A stretch of DNA of 44,411 bases from an uncultured Alphaproteobacteria bacterium (GCA_902516235.1 CABXXO010000004.1:1-44411); one strand, 5' to 3'; counted from the first letter of the stretch, positions 1 through 9,499 are shown. Numbers and translations: made by a program. Notes: a model not told the origin generated them from the sequence alone.

Positions 1-845
1 CTAAGAATGAGGATCCTGAAAGCTTGGGTTATAAAATGTTAGGTTATAAAGTATTTAAAACTAAACAAACAAATAATATTAATTATTTAGAGAATGTATT
101 AAGTCTAAGTAATTTATCCTCATATTCTCAAGATCCTTTTACAACTAATTTAAATAAAATAGATTTCAATTTAAAAAAGGGACAAATTTTTGGTATTGCT
201 GGAGTTGCAGGTAATGGCCAAAAAGAGTTAATGGAAATTTTGTTAAATGAGAATGATTTTGAGTTTAACGGAGATATAATTTTTAAAAATATTAACATCA
301 ATAAATTATCTACATTTCAAAGAAAATCTTTATCTATTTCTTATGTGACTGAGCAGAGATTGGGTCATAGCGCAGTTCCTGAAATGTCTTTAAGTGAAAA
401 CATTTTACTTAGTATGAATCATAAAAGTTACTTTAAAAAAGGAGATTTCATTAATTTTGATAGAATTAATTCTTACGCTAATGAAGTCATCAAAAATTTC
501 AATATTGATACTCCCTCATTTAATGTCAAAGCTGGTAAGTTATCAGGTGGCAATCTTCAAAAATTTATAATTGGAAGAGAAATCATGTCTAATCCTGAAT
601 TATTAATTTTATCTCAACCCACATGGGGTATAGATGCAGGTTCTGAGGCTTTTATTAAAAAGTCATTAATAGAATTATCACAGAAAGGTGTGTCAATAAT
701 CATTATTTCCCATGACTTGGATGAACTCCTTGAAGTTTGTCATAGTATTTCTGTTTTATATGAGGGTTCACTATCAAAATCTTTAAATGTTGAGAACATA
801 GATATCACCAAATTAGGTAAGTATATGGGGGGTCTATTTGATTAG
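1..845 (+). CDS. BMP-family (nucleoside-type) ABC transporter ATPase, C-terminal half, cut by left edge
   Basis: The reading frame is open to the first bases of the window, so the gene starts upstream and the in-frame TTG at 24 is not its real start. What remains is the second ATPase domain of a duplicated RbsA/NupO-like ATPase. Seen in sequence: a degenerate Walker A (GIAGVAGNGQKEL), signature LSGGNLQKF, a Walker B ending LSQPTWGID with Gln where Glu is usual, and H-loop IIISHD. The degenerate Walker A and the Gln are typical of the second domain in this family. It overlaps the following permease gene by 8 nt, and the four genes together form an importer. In BMP systems the substrates are usually purine nucleosides or related compounds; the exact substrate here is inference. 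Confidence 0.88.
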   Translation, partial: KNEDPESLGYKMLGYKVFKTKQTNNINYLENVLSLSNLSSYSQDPFTTNLNKIDFNLKKGQIFGIAGVAGNGQKELMEILLNENDFEFNGDIIFKNININKLSTFQRKSLSISYVTEQRLGHSAVPEMSLSENILLSMNHKSYFKKGDFINFDRINSYANEVIKNFNIDTPSFNVKAGKLSGGNLQKFIIGREIMSNPELLILSQPTWGIDAGSEAFIKKSLIELSQKGVSIIIISHDLDELLEVCHSISVLYEGSLSKSLNVENIDITKLGKYMGGLFD

Positions 846-1890
846 CATTAAATTAAGAGAGGAATATTCTAATTTAATATTTTATTTATCCCCATTAGTT
901 GCAGTTTTTTTAACATTATTTTTTGGGTCATTTATTTTTTTAATTTTAGATCTAAGTCCTATCGAGTCTTTTAAAATCTTTTTTATTAGCCCCATTTCAA
1001 ATTCTTACGGTATCTCAGAATTATTTGTCAAAGCTACTCCACTAGCTATCATCGCTCTTGGTTTATCTTATTGCTTTAAAAATAATATTTATAATATTGG
1101 AGCTGAGGGACAGTTAACAATGGGAGCTATCTTTGGAGGAGGTATTGGAATCCTGTTTAATGACTCTACAAGTATTTTCTTACTTCCTTTTATGATTTTA
1201 TTTGGAGCTATCGGAGGTGCCTTTTGGGCTACAATACCAGCTATCTTAAAAACAAAATTTAACACTAATGAGATTTTAACTAGTTTGATGCTGACTTATG
1301 TAGCACTTTTTATTCTCGATTATTTTGTTGTTGGCCCTTGGAAAGACCCAGCTGGATATGGTTTACCTAAATCAGTGCCATTCCCTGATGCTGGAAGACT
1401 ACCGGTGTTGTTTGATGGCCTTCGAATTCATATTGGTGTGTATTTCGCCTTAATAATATGTTTCATCTCTTATATTGTTTATAACAAAACTTTATTTGGC
1501 TTTAAATTAAGAGTTTCTGGTCTCAGTTCAAAAGCATCTCAATATGCAGGTTTTAAATATAAAAATTTAATTTTTTATACTTTCATAATAAGTGGTGCCT
1601 GTGCAGGATTAGCAGGGTTATTTGAAGTATCTGGACCAATAGGATTGTTATATAGAGATATTTCTCCGAACTATGGTTTTACTGCAATTATTGTTGCTTT
1701 TTTAGGAAGATTAAATCCTATTGGAATAATCTTATCATCATTGTTGATTGCTTTAACTTATTTGGGTGCCGAGGATGCCCAACTATTTTTAAAAATACCC
1801 TCAGCTGTAGGTTTTGTTTTTCAGGGCCTAGTTTTATTTTTTTTATTAGGCACTGACTTTCTTAACAAATATAAAGTATCTATATCATGA
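838..1890 (+). CDS. BMP-family ABC transporter permease 1 (NupP/YufP-like)
   Basis: A 350-aa inner-membrane protein with about eight to ten hydrophobic segments and the BPD_transp_2 core, including the conserved NNIYNIGAEGQLTMGA stretch after the third segment, which is diagnostic of the nucleoside-type permeases. It overlaps the ATPase upstream by 8 nt and the second permease downstream by 4 nt (ATGA), so translation is probably coupled. With the next permease it should form the heterodimeric channel of the importer. Its place between ATPase and second permease matches the usual order of this transporter. Substrate is inferred only from the family and from the nearby gpt gene. Confidence 0.9.
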   Translation: MISIKLREEYSNLIFYLSPLVAVFLTLFFGSFIFLILDLSPIESFKIFFISPISNSYGISELFVKATPLAIIALGLSYCFKNNIYNIGAEGQLTMGAIFGGGIGILFNDSTSIFLLPFMILFGAIGGAFWATIPAILKTKFNTNEILTSLMLTYVALFILDYFVVGPWKDPAGYGLPKSVPFPDAGRLPVLFDGLRIHIGVYFALIICFISYIVYNKTLFGFKLRVSGLSSKASQYAGFKYKNLIFYTFIISGACAGLAGLFEVSGPIGLLYRDISPNYGFTAIIVAFLGRLNPIGIILSSLLIALTYLGAEDAQLFLKIPSAVGFVFQGLVLFFLLGTDFLNKYKVSIS

Positions 1891-2756
1891 ATACAGACTT
1901 AATTATCGGTATTTTGAATATAGTTTTAATATCAACTACACCCCTTGTATTTGCTGGTATTGGAGAATTAGTTACTGAAAAAAGTGGAGTTCTCAATCTT
2001 GGACTTGAAGGATTAATGTTAGTAGGTGCTGTAACAGGTTTTATAACTTTAGTTTTAACGGGTAATTATTTTTATTCTTTATTTTTTTCTATTATATCCG
2101 GTGTAATTCTTTCAGGAATATTTGCCTTTCTAGTTCTGAATTTAATGACTAATCAAATAGCCACTGGATTAGCCTTAACAATATTTGGTATCGGTTTAAG
2201 TGCAATGCTTGGAAAAAAATTTAGTGGAACTCCTATTGAAGGATTAAACCCATATTTCTTTATATTAATTTCATTCTTATTGGTATTTCTGGTGAGTTAT
2301 TTTTTATCTAAAACTAAATCGGGTCTAATTATCAGAGCAGTTGGAGAAAACCATAATTCTGCCTATGCTCTTGGTTATAATGTTATAAAAACCAGATACA
2401 TGACCATCATATTTGGAGGAGTAATGAGCTCTATAGCAGGTTTCTATATTTCTATTTGTTATGCTCCAATGTGGCAAGAGGGAATGACAGCTGGCAGGGG
2501 ATGGATTGCTTTAGCATTGGTGGTTTTTGCCACCTGGAAACCTTGGAGGCTTTTAGTTGGTGCCTATATTTTTGGTGGTGTAGCTATAATGCAAATGAAT
2601 CTTCAAGCAATTGGCGTAAAATTACCTGGGCAATTTTTTAATATGATGCCATATTTAGCAACAATTATTGTATTAGTTTTTATATCTTCTAATAAATTAA
2701 GACTTAAATTGAGTGCCCCAGCTTCTTTAAATATATCCTTTGAAAAAAATCAATAG
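1887..2756 (+). CDS. BMP-family ABC transporter permease 2 (NupQ/YufQ-like)
   Basis: A 289-aa hydrophobic protein of the shorter permease type in this family. The motif GELVTEKSGVLNLGLEGLMLVGA near residues 25-47 is the signature of the second nucleoside permease, and a second conserved block (RAVGENHNSAYALGYNV) lies near residue 150. It starts inside the end of the first permease gene (4-nt overlap), and 153 bp separate it from the binding-protein gene. That gap is very AT-rich and probably holds a promoter or processing site giving extra binding protein, but I see no clean consensus there. It is an inner-membrane partner of the upstream ATPase and permease. Confidence 0.9.
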   Translation: MNTDLIIGILNIVLISTTPLVFAGIGELVTEKSGVLNLGLEGLMLVGAVTGFITLVLTGNYFYSLFFSIISGVILSGIFAFLVLNLMTNQIATGLALTIFGIGLSAMLGKKFSGTPIEGLNPYFFILISFLLVFLVSYFLSKTKSGLIIRAVGENHNSAYALGYNVIKTRYMTIIFGGVMSSIAGFYISICYAPMWQEGMTAGRGWIALALVVFATWKPWRLLVGAYIFGGVAIMQMNLQAIGVKLPGQFFNMMPYLATIIVLVFISSNKLRLKLSAPASLNISFEKNQ

Positions 2757-2909
2757 GTTATCCACTAATTTTTTTTCATATGGAGGGCATCTATTACTTT
2801 TTTTGTTATAAATTTATTACATATTTATTATTAACTAGATTCATTATTTTTTAATAAAAATAGTTTTATAATAAATTTAATAAATTTTTTAAAAGATAGG
2901 ATTTTTAAT

Positions 2910-3980
2910 ATGATAAGAAAAATACTAACTATTTTCTCATTTTTCACCATAATTTCTGTATCTGCTCTTTACGCTGATCAAAAGAAAATTGGTTTTATAT
3001 ACATAGGCCCTCCGGGAGATCATGGATGGACTTATATGCATGATCAAGGCAGAATTTATATGGAAAATGCTTTAGGAGACTCTATTTCAACAACTTATAT
3101 AGAAAATGTCCCTGAAAACGCTGATGCTGTTAGAGCAATTAGAAAACTTGCTGCTTCTGGTCATGACTTAATTTTTACTACTTCATTCAACTACATGGAC
3201 CAAACTCTAGAAGTAGCAAAAGAATTTCCCGATGTAAAGTTTGAACATGCTACTGGGTTTAAGAGAATGGATAATGTTTCAACATATTCTGCTAGATTTT
3301 ATGAGGGCAGAACTATTATTGGGCACATTGCGGGTAAAATGACTAAGACAAATACAATAGGTTACATAGTTTCATTCCCAATACCTGAAGTAATAAGAGG
3401 TATTAACGCTTTTTACCTAGCTGCTGCTAAAGTAAACCCAGATGTTAAGATTAAAATTATCTGGAATTACTCTTGGTATGATCCTGGAAAAGAGGCTGAT
3501 GCTGCTAATACATTAATTAATCAAGGCGCAGACATAATTGTACAGCACACGGACTCGTATGCTCCTTGCCAAGCTGCTGAAAAAGCTGGGGTACTTGCTT
3601 TCGGTCAAGCTTCAAATCAAGAAGCATTCTGTCCAAATGCCCATATGACTTCAATCGAAGATATTTGGGGGCCTTATTATGCTGCAAAGGCTCAAGCTGT
3701 TGTTGATGGTACATGGGGTTCCGAGGACACATGGCAAGGTTTTAAAGATGGCATGGTAGAAATGTCACCATATAACACAAAACTTTTACCTTTAGATATA
3801 ATTTTAGAAGCAAAAAATATGGAGACTGCAATTGAGAATGGAACACTTCATTCCTTTGAAGGCCCAATATATAATCAAGCTGGAGAGCTAGTTGTTAAAG
3901 AAGGCGAAGTTGCTGATGACGGAATGCTCGCTGGAATGATGTTCTATGTTCAGGGTATCGATGGAGAGGTACCTCAATAA
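2910..3980 (+). CDS. BMP-family periplasmic substrate-binding protein
   Basis: A 356-aa exported protein with a signal peptide (residues 1 to about 22: charged start, hydrophobic core, ending SALYA). The mature part is a Bmp/PnrA-type binding protein: KKIGFIYIGPPGDHGWTYMHDQGR is the conserved first strand and loop, and an internal TSFNYMDQTLEVAKEFPDVKF block is typical of the family. It is the periplasmic receptor for the importer encoded just upstream. An SD-like ATAGGA lies 8-10 nt before the ATG. Known members bind purine nucleosides, autoinducers or related ligands. The adjacent convergent gpt gene favours a purine ligand, but this is inference. Confidence 0.92.
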   Translation: MIRKILTIFSFFTIISVSALYADQKKIGFIYIGPPGDHGWTYMHDQGRIYMENALGDSISTTYIENVPENADAVRAIRKLAASGHDLIFTTSFNYMDQTLEVAKEFPDVKFEHATGFKRMDNVSTYSARFYEGRTIIGHIAGKMTKTNTIGYIVSFPIPEVIRGINAFYLAAAKVNPDVKIKIIWNYSWYDPGKEADAANTLINQGADIIVQHTDSYAPCQAAEKAGVLAFGQASNQEAFCPNAHMTSIEDIWGPYYAAKAQAVVDGTWGSEDTWQGFKDGMVEMSPYNTKLLPLDIILEAKNMETAIENGTLHSFEGPIYNQAGELVVKEGEVADDGMLAGMMFYVQGIDGEVPQ

Positions 3981-4000
3981 ATACGAAACTAGACATTTAA

Positions 4001-4426
4001 TTAATCCTGTTCCCAAGGAAAAACAAGCCAGTCTTTATCACTAAAATCATAAAGATGAAGATCGGCTTGTTTTTTTCCTGAGGTTTTCGCATACAAAACT
4101 ACAAACTTTGAATTTGGCATCATTTCTTTGACAATTTTAGCTGTATCACCGCTATCTACTAAATCATCAATAACAACCAATTTTTTTTCAGATTTTATTC
4201 TTTTAAAAATTTTTATATCTGAGTTTTTTTTTCTATCTGCATAAGTTTTAAGAGCAATAACATCAATATCCTGTATACCAAGATAATTGGCTATTACAGA
4301 ACCTGGAATAAGTCCACCTCTAGAAATTAAAATAAGTTTTTGGGGTTTATATTTTTTTTTTATCATTTTAGCTAATTTTATACAATCTGTGTGTATATCG
4401 TGATAGCTTAAATAAACTTGTTTCAT
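4001..4426 (-). CDS. gpt: Xanthine-guanine phosphoribosyltransferase
   Basis: A 141-aa cytoplasmic purine salvage enzyme that couples xanthine or guanine to PRPP to give XMP or GMP. The PRPP-binding motif VVIDDLVDSGDTA lies near residues 84-96, and ISRGGLIPG near residue 35 is the second conserved loop; the C-terminal WLVFPWEQD resembles the end of E. coli Gpt (152 aa). It is convergent with the BMP importer, whose stop is 20 bp away. This suggests that imported purines feed directly into nucleotide synthesis, in line with guaB and guaA also being in the window. The start ATG is the only good one; the gap to the divergent gene at 4450 is 23 bp. Confidence 0.9.
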   Translation of the reverse strand: MKQVYLSYHDIHTDCIKLAKMIKKKYKPQKLILISRGGLIPGSVIANYLGIQDIDVIALKTYADRKKNSDIKIFKRIKSEKKLVVIDDLVDSGDTAKIVKEMMPNSKFVVLYAKTSGKKQADLHLYDFSDKDWLVFPWEQD

Positions 4427-4449
4427 TCAAGGATTATAATAAAAAATAA

Positions 4450-5280
4450 ATGAAAAGCAATTTAGCTGTACTAAGCTCAGATCAAAAATCAATTGATTTC
4501 ATAAAAAAAAATAAATTATCTAACAAACTAAATCTATACGCCAATAGTTCAAGAAACACTGAGGTTGCTCAAGCATTTTGTAAGTCTTACAAATTTAATA
4601 AATATTATGGCTCGTATGAAGATCTCATCTACGACAAAGAAGTAGATTTTATTTTAAATTTTTTACCCTCGGGCATTAAGTTTGAATATATTTATCTTTG
4701 TTTGAAAAATAATATTAAAGTTATAACTGATTACCCAATTATTAGTAATTCAAATGATTTGGAGCATTTCAATGAATTAGTTGACTCTAAATTAATTAAT
4801 AATCTTTTTTTAATTGATGAAATTAATTTGAAAAATCTTTATGAAGAGTCAATTAATAAAAAAATCATTACTTATACAAAAAATTTCCAATATTCTAATG
4901 ATTTTGAAAATACTCTAGATATTAAAGATGTCTTGTTTGATCTGTGCCCAGATCTCTTTTATTTAATTTATAAGTATCGTAATAAAAAAATTTCTATTCA
5001 TATTAAAGATAAAAGTATTGATAAAATAACTAATAAAATAATCTATTTTAAATGTGAGATTGAGATAAATAAGCAATTAAAAATTAAAATTATGTTAAAA
5101 AGTAATAGTTTTAATACTGACTCAACAATTAAATCAAAACAAGAGATATTTGAGACGAATAAAACCCTATATAACTCTTTAGATCTAAATTATTTTGTAA
5201 ATTCAAAGAATTCTTTTGAAAACTTATCTATTTTTACATATTATCCCTACAAATTATTTCAAGAGGTTCTTTATGAGTGA
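4450..5280 (+). CDS. Divergent Gfo/Idh/MocA-like oxidoreductase-fold protein
   Basis: A 276-aa protein I place only loosely. The N-terminal third has the layout of a Gfo/Idh/MocA Rossmann domain: a first strand (LAVLSS), then YGSYEDLIYDKEVDFILNFLPSGIKFEYIYLCLKNNIKVITDYPI, which mirrors the conserved block running from 'sy.ell.d..vD.V.i.tP...H' to the 'KP' motif. The glycine-rich GxGxxG dinucleotide loop and the EKP lysine are absent (SSDQKS and DYPI instead), so cofactor binding or catalysis is doubtful. The C-terminal part is Lys/Asn/Ile-rich and unrecognised. Its last 8 nt overlap the next gene. It may be a decayed or repurposed oxidoreductase. Confidence 0.55.
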   Translation: MKSNLAVLSSDQKSIDFIKKNKLSNKLNLYANSSRNTEVAQAFCKSYKFNKYYGSYEDLIYDKEVDFILNFLPSGIKFEYIYLCLKNNIKVITDYPIISNSNDLEHFNELVDSKLINNLFLIDEINLKNLYEESINKKIITYTKNFQYSNDFENTLDIKDVLFDLCPDLFYLIYKYRNKKISIHIKDKSIDKITNKIIYFKCEIEINKQLKIKIMLKSNSFNTDSTIKSKQEIFETNKTLYNSLDLNYFVNSKNSFENLSIFTYYPYKLFQEVLYE

Positions 5281-5575
5281 AAATATTACATTCTCAGTAT
5301 CAGGTTCTGAGACTTACTACCACAAAGATTGGCTTAAAACCAAAGGCTTTAAATGGGCCGCATCAACTAAAAAATGGGAAAAATTAAATATATTAGAAAT
5401 TGAAGCCGACCAGCTATCAGAGTACTGCAGAGAGTTTGGACTTTATTATGAAAGGTCAGATAAGGGCATGCCTAAATTTGATTATGAAAGTTATTTATGG
5501 GATGGAAATGTTCCTGATAAATCAATTTGGTATGAAGATAAGAGCCTTCCTAATTCTACAAATAAAGATAACTAG
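5273..5575 (+). CDS. Small conserved-looking protein with an LKxxGFKWxxxxKxW motif
   Basis: A 100-aa soluble protein of unknown function. I take the ATG at 5273, which has an SD-like AAGAGG 7 nt upstream and overlaps the preceding stop codon (ATGAGTGA), over a longer in-frame start at 5216. The N-terminal half contains YYHKDWLKTKGFKWAASTKKW, a pattern of the kind found in small nucleic-acid- or ligand-associated modules (for example DUF5710-like), but the match is by eye only. The C-terminal part is acidic and aromatic. Translational coupling to the oxidoreductase-like gene suggests that they act in the same process. Confidence 0.6.
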   Translation: MSENITFSVSGSETYYHKDWLKTKGFKWAASTKKWEKLNILEIEADQLSEYCREFGLYYERSDKGMPKFDYESYLWDGNVPDKSIWYEDKSLPNSTNKDN

Positions 5576-5663
5576 TGTATCAAAACTGAAAATATTCCAT
5601 AAAAAAAGAATATTAGCGCTATCATTGAAGCAAAATAATAAGGTATTTTTTTCCTATTCATAA

Positions 5664-6806
5664 ATGAAACCATTATTACCAAATACTTATATACTTAACA
5701 ATAAGTATCTACAGTCAATTATATCTCCGAGCACAGATATAATTGATTACAATTTTACTTCTGAACAAGTACATAAACTAAATCTTTTACAAATACTAAG
5801 ACCTGATATTTATTTTAATAAAAATCTTTCTGAAGAAGAATTTTTTGACTTATCAAAGAAATACTATCAAAAACTTATCGATGAAGAAATTATTTATAAA
5901 TCAGAAAAAGAATATTTTTTATATAGGATTGACTCTGAAAATCATTCTCAGACGGGCTTAATTTCTTTATTAAATATACAAGATTATATTAATAGAAATA
6001 TTAAGCCTCACGAAAAGATTTTAGTGAGTAAAGGAAAAGAAAGAGCTGATCAATTATCTAAAGTTAAATTCCAGTTAAGTCCTATTTATCTTTTTTATGA
6101 CGATGAAAGTATTGATTTAAACCTTGATATTCATCACGATAAAAAACCAATCATAAAGTTTAAATCGGGTAAGTATACTCACTCTATATATAAAACTAAC
6201 ACTGATTTTAGTGGAATAAATTTTAAGGAGCTTTTTGTTGCAGATGGCCATCATAGGATTGAAGGATTTGCACAATTAGATGTTGATAAAGATACCAAGT
6301 TTTTATCTATAGTTTTCCCAAAATCTAAGTGCTTAAACTTATCCTATAATAGAAGCATTAAGTTTCCTAAAGATTATAAAAAAGATTCGTTTTTGACTCA
6401 TTTAAAAAAATATTTTCATTTTGAGGAGCTAAAGTATCACGAGAAGATAGAACGTTTTTTTGTAATCTACTTCGAAGGTAAATTTTTTAAAATTGATTTG
6501 AAAGATGAATACTCTACAAATGGTGCAGATTGCATTGATTTTGGAGAGTTTGTCTTAAAAGAAATATTAAATATTTATGATGAGACTAATGATGAGAGGG
6601 TAGAATTCGTCCCACCCACACTAGGGACTGATTATTTGATTAATCAAGTTGATACAGGTATAACAGATCTATCAACATTGATGAGACCAGTTAGTATGGA
6701 TTTAGTTATAGATTATTCAAAAAATTTGAAATTTATGCCACCAAAAGCTACTTGGTTTGAGCCAAAGCCACTAGATGGCCTATTTTTTTATAAAATTATT
6801 GAATAA
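5664..6806 (+). CDS. DUF1015 family protein next to serine biosynthesis genes
   Basis: A 380-aa cytoplasmic protein of the DUF1015 (COG4198) family. Diagnostic parts are the block QTGLISLLNIQDYINRNIKPHEKIL near residues 93-115 and the family hallmark LFVADGHHRIEGFAQL near residues 190-205, which is normally written ADGHHR. Length is close to the family norm of about 400. It lies 29 bp upstream of serC and is almost certainly in one transcript with serC and serA. No serB phosphatase gene is in this window. A role linked to phosphoserine or serine metabolism is inferred from context, not shown by the sequence. Confidence 0.85.
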   Translation: MKPLLPNTYILNNKYLQSIISPSTDIIDYNFTSEQVHKLNLLQILRPDIYFNKNLSEEEFFDLSKKYYQKLIDEEIIYKSEKEYFLYRIDSENHSQTGLISLLNIQDYINRNIKPHEKILVSKGKERADQLSKVKFQLSPIYLFYDDESIDLNLDIHHDKKPIIKFKSGKYTHSIYKTNTDFSGINFKELFVADGHHRIEGFAQLDVDKDTKFLSIVFPKSKCLNLSYNRSIKFPKDYKKDSFLTHLKKYFHFEELKYHEKIERFFVIYFEGKFFKIDLKDEYSTNGADCIDFGEFVLKEILNIYDETNDERVEFVPPTLGTDYLINQVDTGITDLSTLMRPVSMDLVIDYSKNLKFMPPKATWFEPKPLDGLFFYKIIE

Positions 6807-6835
6807 ATTTTTAAAACTGAGGAGTAATATAAACA

Positions 6836-7996
6836 ATGCAAAAACCCACTATTAAACCAAATCATCCATTTTTTTCATCAGGACCTTGCTCTAAAAGACC
6901 TGGTTGGAAATTAGATGCATTAAGTGATGCGGTATTAGGGAGATCCCATAGAGCTAAAAGTGGTAAAGCAAAATTAAATGAAGTTATAGTTAAATCAAAA
7001 GAGGTACTCGAATTACCTGACGATTATTTAGTAGGTATTGTACCTGCATCAGATACTGGGGCTATAGAAATGGCTATGTGGAGTCTTTTAGGATTAAAAG
7101 GTGTTGAGGTTTGTGGTTGGGAAACCTTTGGATTGACTTGGGTAAAGGATATTACAAAACAGTTAAAACTAGGAAATGTCACTGTTCATAAAACTGATAA
7201 CTATGGTGAGCTTCCAGATTTAACTAAAGTAAATTTCAATAATGATGTTGTTTTTACTTGGAATGGCACAACCTCTGGTGTTTGTATACCTAATGCCGAT
7301 TGGATCCCAGACAACCGAGAGGGTCTATCAATTTGTGATGCAACTTCTGCTGTATTTGCAATGGATATGGATTTTAAAAAATTAGATGTTGTTACTTGGT
7401 CTTGGCAAAAAGTTTTAGGTGGAGAGGCTGCACATGGAATGATTGCCTTATCTCCAAAAGCTGTTGAAAGATTAGAGACTTATGAACCTTCCTGGCCAAT
7501 GCCAAAAATTTTTCAACTAGCTAAAAATAAAAAATTTGCTAAAGATATCTTTGAGGGTGCTACAATTAATACACCATCTTTACTTGCTGCTGAGGATGCT
7601 TTAGATGCTTTGGATTGGTGTATTGAAATAGGTGGTCAAAAAGAGCTGATATCACGATCAAAAAAAAATCTTCAAGTCATTAGAGATTGGATTGAACAAA
7701 GGGACTGGGTAGAGTTTTTGGCTGTTGATCCAAATACCTATTCTTCTACTAGCATATGCTTTAAGTTTACACATCCTGATTTTGTTGCTTTAGACAGTGA
7801 CAACCAAAAAAAATTAGTAAAAGAGGTTTGCTCGATATTAGAGGCAGAAGATGCTGGTTATGATATTAATGCTTATAAAGATGCACCAGCTGGTATTAGG
7901 ATTTGGGGAGGTGCAACCGTAGAAGCCTCTGATATTGAAAAAGTTTTACCATGGATTGAGTGGTCCTTTTTTGAAACAATGGAAAGGTATAAATAA
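6836..7996 (+). CDS. serC: Phosphoserine aminotransferase (alphaproteobacterial type)
   Basis: A 386-aa PLP enzyme that converts 3-phosphohydroxypyruvate and glutamate to phosphoserine. The opening [18 protein letters not shown] and the block [17 protein letters not shown] are characteristic of the long SerC form found in alphaproteobacteria (TIGR01365-like). The PLP lysine is K192 in [16 protein letters not shown] good SD-like GAGGAGT lies about 11 nt upstream of the ATG. The stop overlaps the serA start by one base (TAATG), so the two steps that turn 3-phosphoglycerate into phosphoserine are translationally coupled. Confidence 0.96.
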   Translation: MQKPTIKPNHPFFSSGPCSKRPGWKLDALSDAVLGRSHRAKSGKAKLNEVIVKSKEVLELPDDYLVGIVPASDTGAIEMAMWSLLGLKGVEVCGWETFGLTWVKDITKQLKLGNVTVHKTDNYGELPDLTKVNFNNDVVFTWNGTTSGVCIPNADWIPDNREGLSICDATSAVFAMDMDFKKLDVVTWSWQKVLGGEAAHGMIALSPKAVERLETYEPSWPMPKIFQLAKNKKFAKDIFEGATINTPSLLAAEDALDALDWCIEIGGQKELISRSKKNLQVIRDWIEQRDWVEFLAVDPNTYSSTSICFKFTHPDFVALDSDNQKKLVKEVCSILEAEDAGYDINAYKDAPAGIRIWGGATVEASDIEKVLPWIEWSFFETMERYK

Positions 7997-8937
7997 TGAA
8001 GATTTTAATTTCTGATAAAATGAGCGATAAGGTTGAAGACGTTCTTCAATCTAAACAAATTGATTACGACATTAAGACTGGAATGTCTCCAGAGGAACTC
8101 AAAGAAGTAATTGATCAATATGATGGTATTTTAATCAGATCTGCCACTAAACTAACGTCTGATATACTTTCAGACTGCAAAAACCTTAAAGTTATAGGAA
8201 GAGCAGGGGTAGGTGTTGATAACGTTGATCTAGATCAAGCAACAAAAAATAAAATTTTAGTAATGAACACTCCCTTAGGAAATCTTGAAGCAACTGCAGA
8301 GTTAAGTGTGGGTTTAATGTTTTCACTTTTGAGAAATATACACTTAGCTAATGACTCGACTCATCAAGGAAAATGGGAAAAACCAAAGTTTATTGGGACT
8401 GAATTAAAAGGAAAAACACTAGGAATAGTTGGTTATGGTAATATTGGCCAAAGAGTTGCTGAAATTTGCTCAACAATTGGAATGAACATTATTACTAACT
8501 CTAAATCAGCTAGTGATGAAGATCTATCTAGATTTAAAGCAAAAAAAGTTTCAACTGAACAGTTAATAAAAGAAGCTGATATTGTTTCAATTCATACAAA
8601 ATTAAATGACGAAACCAAATATATGTTTAATAAAGAAACCCTTTCTACCATGAAACCTACATCAGTAATTATAAATTGTGCAAGGGGTGGTTTAATCAAT
8701 GAAGCGGATTTAAAAGACGCTTTAAACAATGGAGTTATAGCAGGAGCAGCTATCGACGTTTATGAAAATGAACCTGCAACAGATAACGTTATGTTTGGAG
8801 CTAAAAATTTACTTTTAACACCACATTTAGGTGCCTCTTCAAAAGAAGCGCAATCTAATGTTGCCATTGACGTAGCAAACCAAGTTGCTGATTTCTTAAA
8901 AGACAATAAAATAGTTAATAACGTTAACTCTTTTTAA
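7996..8937 (+). CDS. serA: D-3-phosphoglycerate dehydrogenase, short form
   Basis: A 313-aa NAD-dependent D-isomer 2-hydroxyacid dehydrogenase that starts serine synthesis by oxidising 3-phosphoglycerate. Visible landmarks are GRAGVGVDNVDLD, the dinucleotide loop GYGNIG near residues 146-151, INCARGGLINEADL with the catalytic-arginine region, and TPHLGASSKEAQ with the catalytic histidine. The protein ends right after the catalytic domain, so the ACT or ASB regulatory domains that bring serine feedback control in longer SerA proteins are missing. The family assignment to SerA rather than another 2-hydroxyacid dehydrogenase rests on the coupling to serC. Its end overlaps the convergent Nudix gene by 14 bp. 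Confidence 0.93.
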   Translation: MKILISDKMSDKVEDVLQSKQIDYDIKTGMSPEELKEVIDQYDGILIRSATKLTSDILSDCKNLKVIGRAGVGVDNVDLDQATKNKILVMNTPLGNLEATAELSVGLMFSLLRNIHLANDSTHQGKWEKPKFIGTELKGKTLGIVGYGNIGQRVAEICSTIGMNIITNSKSASDEDLSRFKAKKVSTEQLIKEADIVSIHTKLNDETKYMFNKETLSTMKPTSVIINCARGGLINEADLKDALNNGVIAGAAIDVYENEPATDNVMFGAKNLLLTPHLGASSKEAQSNVAIDVANQVADFLKDNKIVNNVNSF

Positions 8938-9499
8938 ATTTTTTTAAATATTCATATATCGAAACTTTTGTGAGCACGTTTTGAATTGTTTTACTTTCAT
9001 TAATTTTTTTTAATTGAGAAAGTGTTAGTTTAAAAATTTTTATTTCTTCATTTTCATTCTTATTGTATAGCGATTTAAATTCAATTTTTTCTACCTCGGC
9101 ATAGTAAACATGAACGATTTCATCAGAGTAACCTGGCACTGGACAATATGTAGTTAGTTTGACTATTTTTTTCGTTTTAACTCCAATTTCTTCTTTAATT
9201 TCTCTTTTTAAGGCTGTTGTTAAACTTTCACTCTTATCAACCAGACCACCAACAATTTCATATTTAAATTTTTTTCCTCTTACAAAGTAAAATGGTCTAA
9301 ATTGTTTTATTAAATAAAATTTTTTTTCATCTGGGCTAAAACATAATGCAAATACAACATCACCAATATTCAAAATTTCTCTATTAATTTTATAGGGTTT
9401 AATTTTTTTGTTATAGCTCTTGATTAAAAACTGGTATTTCCAAAAGCTAAAAAAACTTTTTGATAAAAGGGTTTTTTTTATTTTACTTACTTTTTGCAT
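8924..9499 (-). CDS. Nudix hydrolase
   Basis: A 191-aa cytoplasmic hydrolase with a perfect Nudix box (G-x5-E-x7-REIKEEIG) at about residues 85-107, which binds divalent metal for cleavage of nucleoside diphosphate-linked substrates. The sequence before the box (KKFYLIKQFRPFYFVRGKKFKYEIVGGLV) resembles ADP-ribose or ADP-sugar pyrophosphatases. The substrate cannot be read with certainty. It is convergent with serA, with overlapping 3' ends and no room for a separate terminator. Its ATG at 9499 lies 52 bp upstream of, and divergent from, tRNA-Pro. Confidence 0.88.
   Translation of the reverse strand: MQKVSKIKKTLLSKSFFSFWKYQFLIKSYNKKIKPYKINREILNIGDVVFALCFSPDEKKFYLIKQFRPFYFVRGKKFKYEIVGGLVDKSESLTTALKREIKEEIGVKTKKIVKLTTYCPVPGYSDEIVHVYYAEVEKIEFKSLYNKNENEEIKIFKLTLSQLKKINESKTIQNVLTKVSIYEYLKKFKKS

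Noticed and set aside
3517-3732. 71-codon minus-strand frame inside the BMP gene
   Set aside because: Antisense shadow of a well-supported gene, with no start signal.
5400-5663. 87-codon frame downstream of the small protein gene
   Set aside because: Mostly overlaps the coupled 100-aa gene in another frame and lacks an SD; its tail lies in AT-rich spacer.
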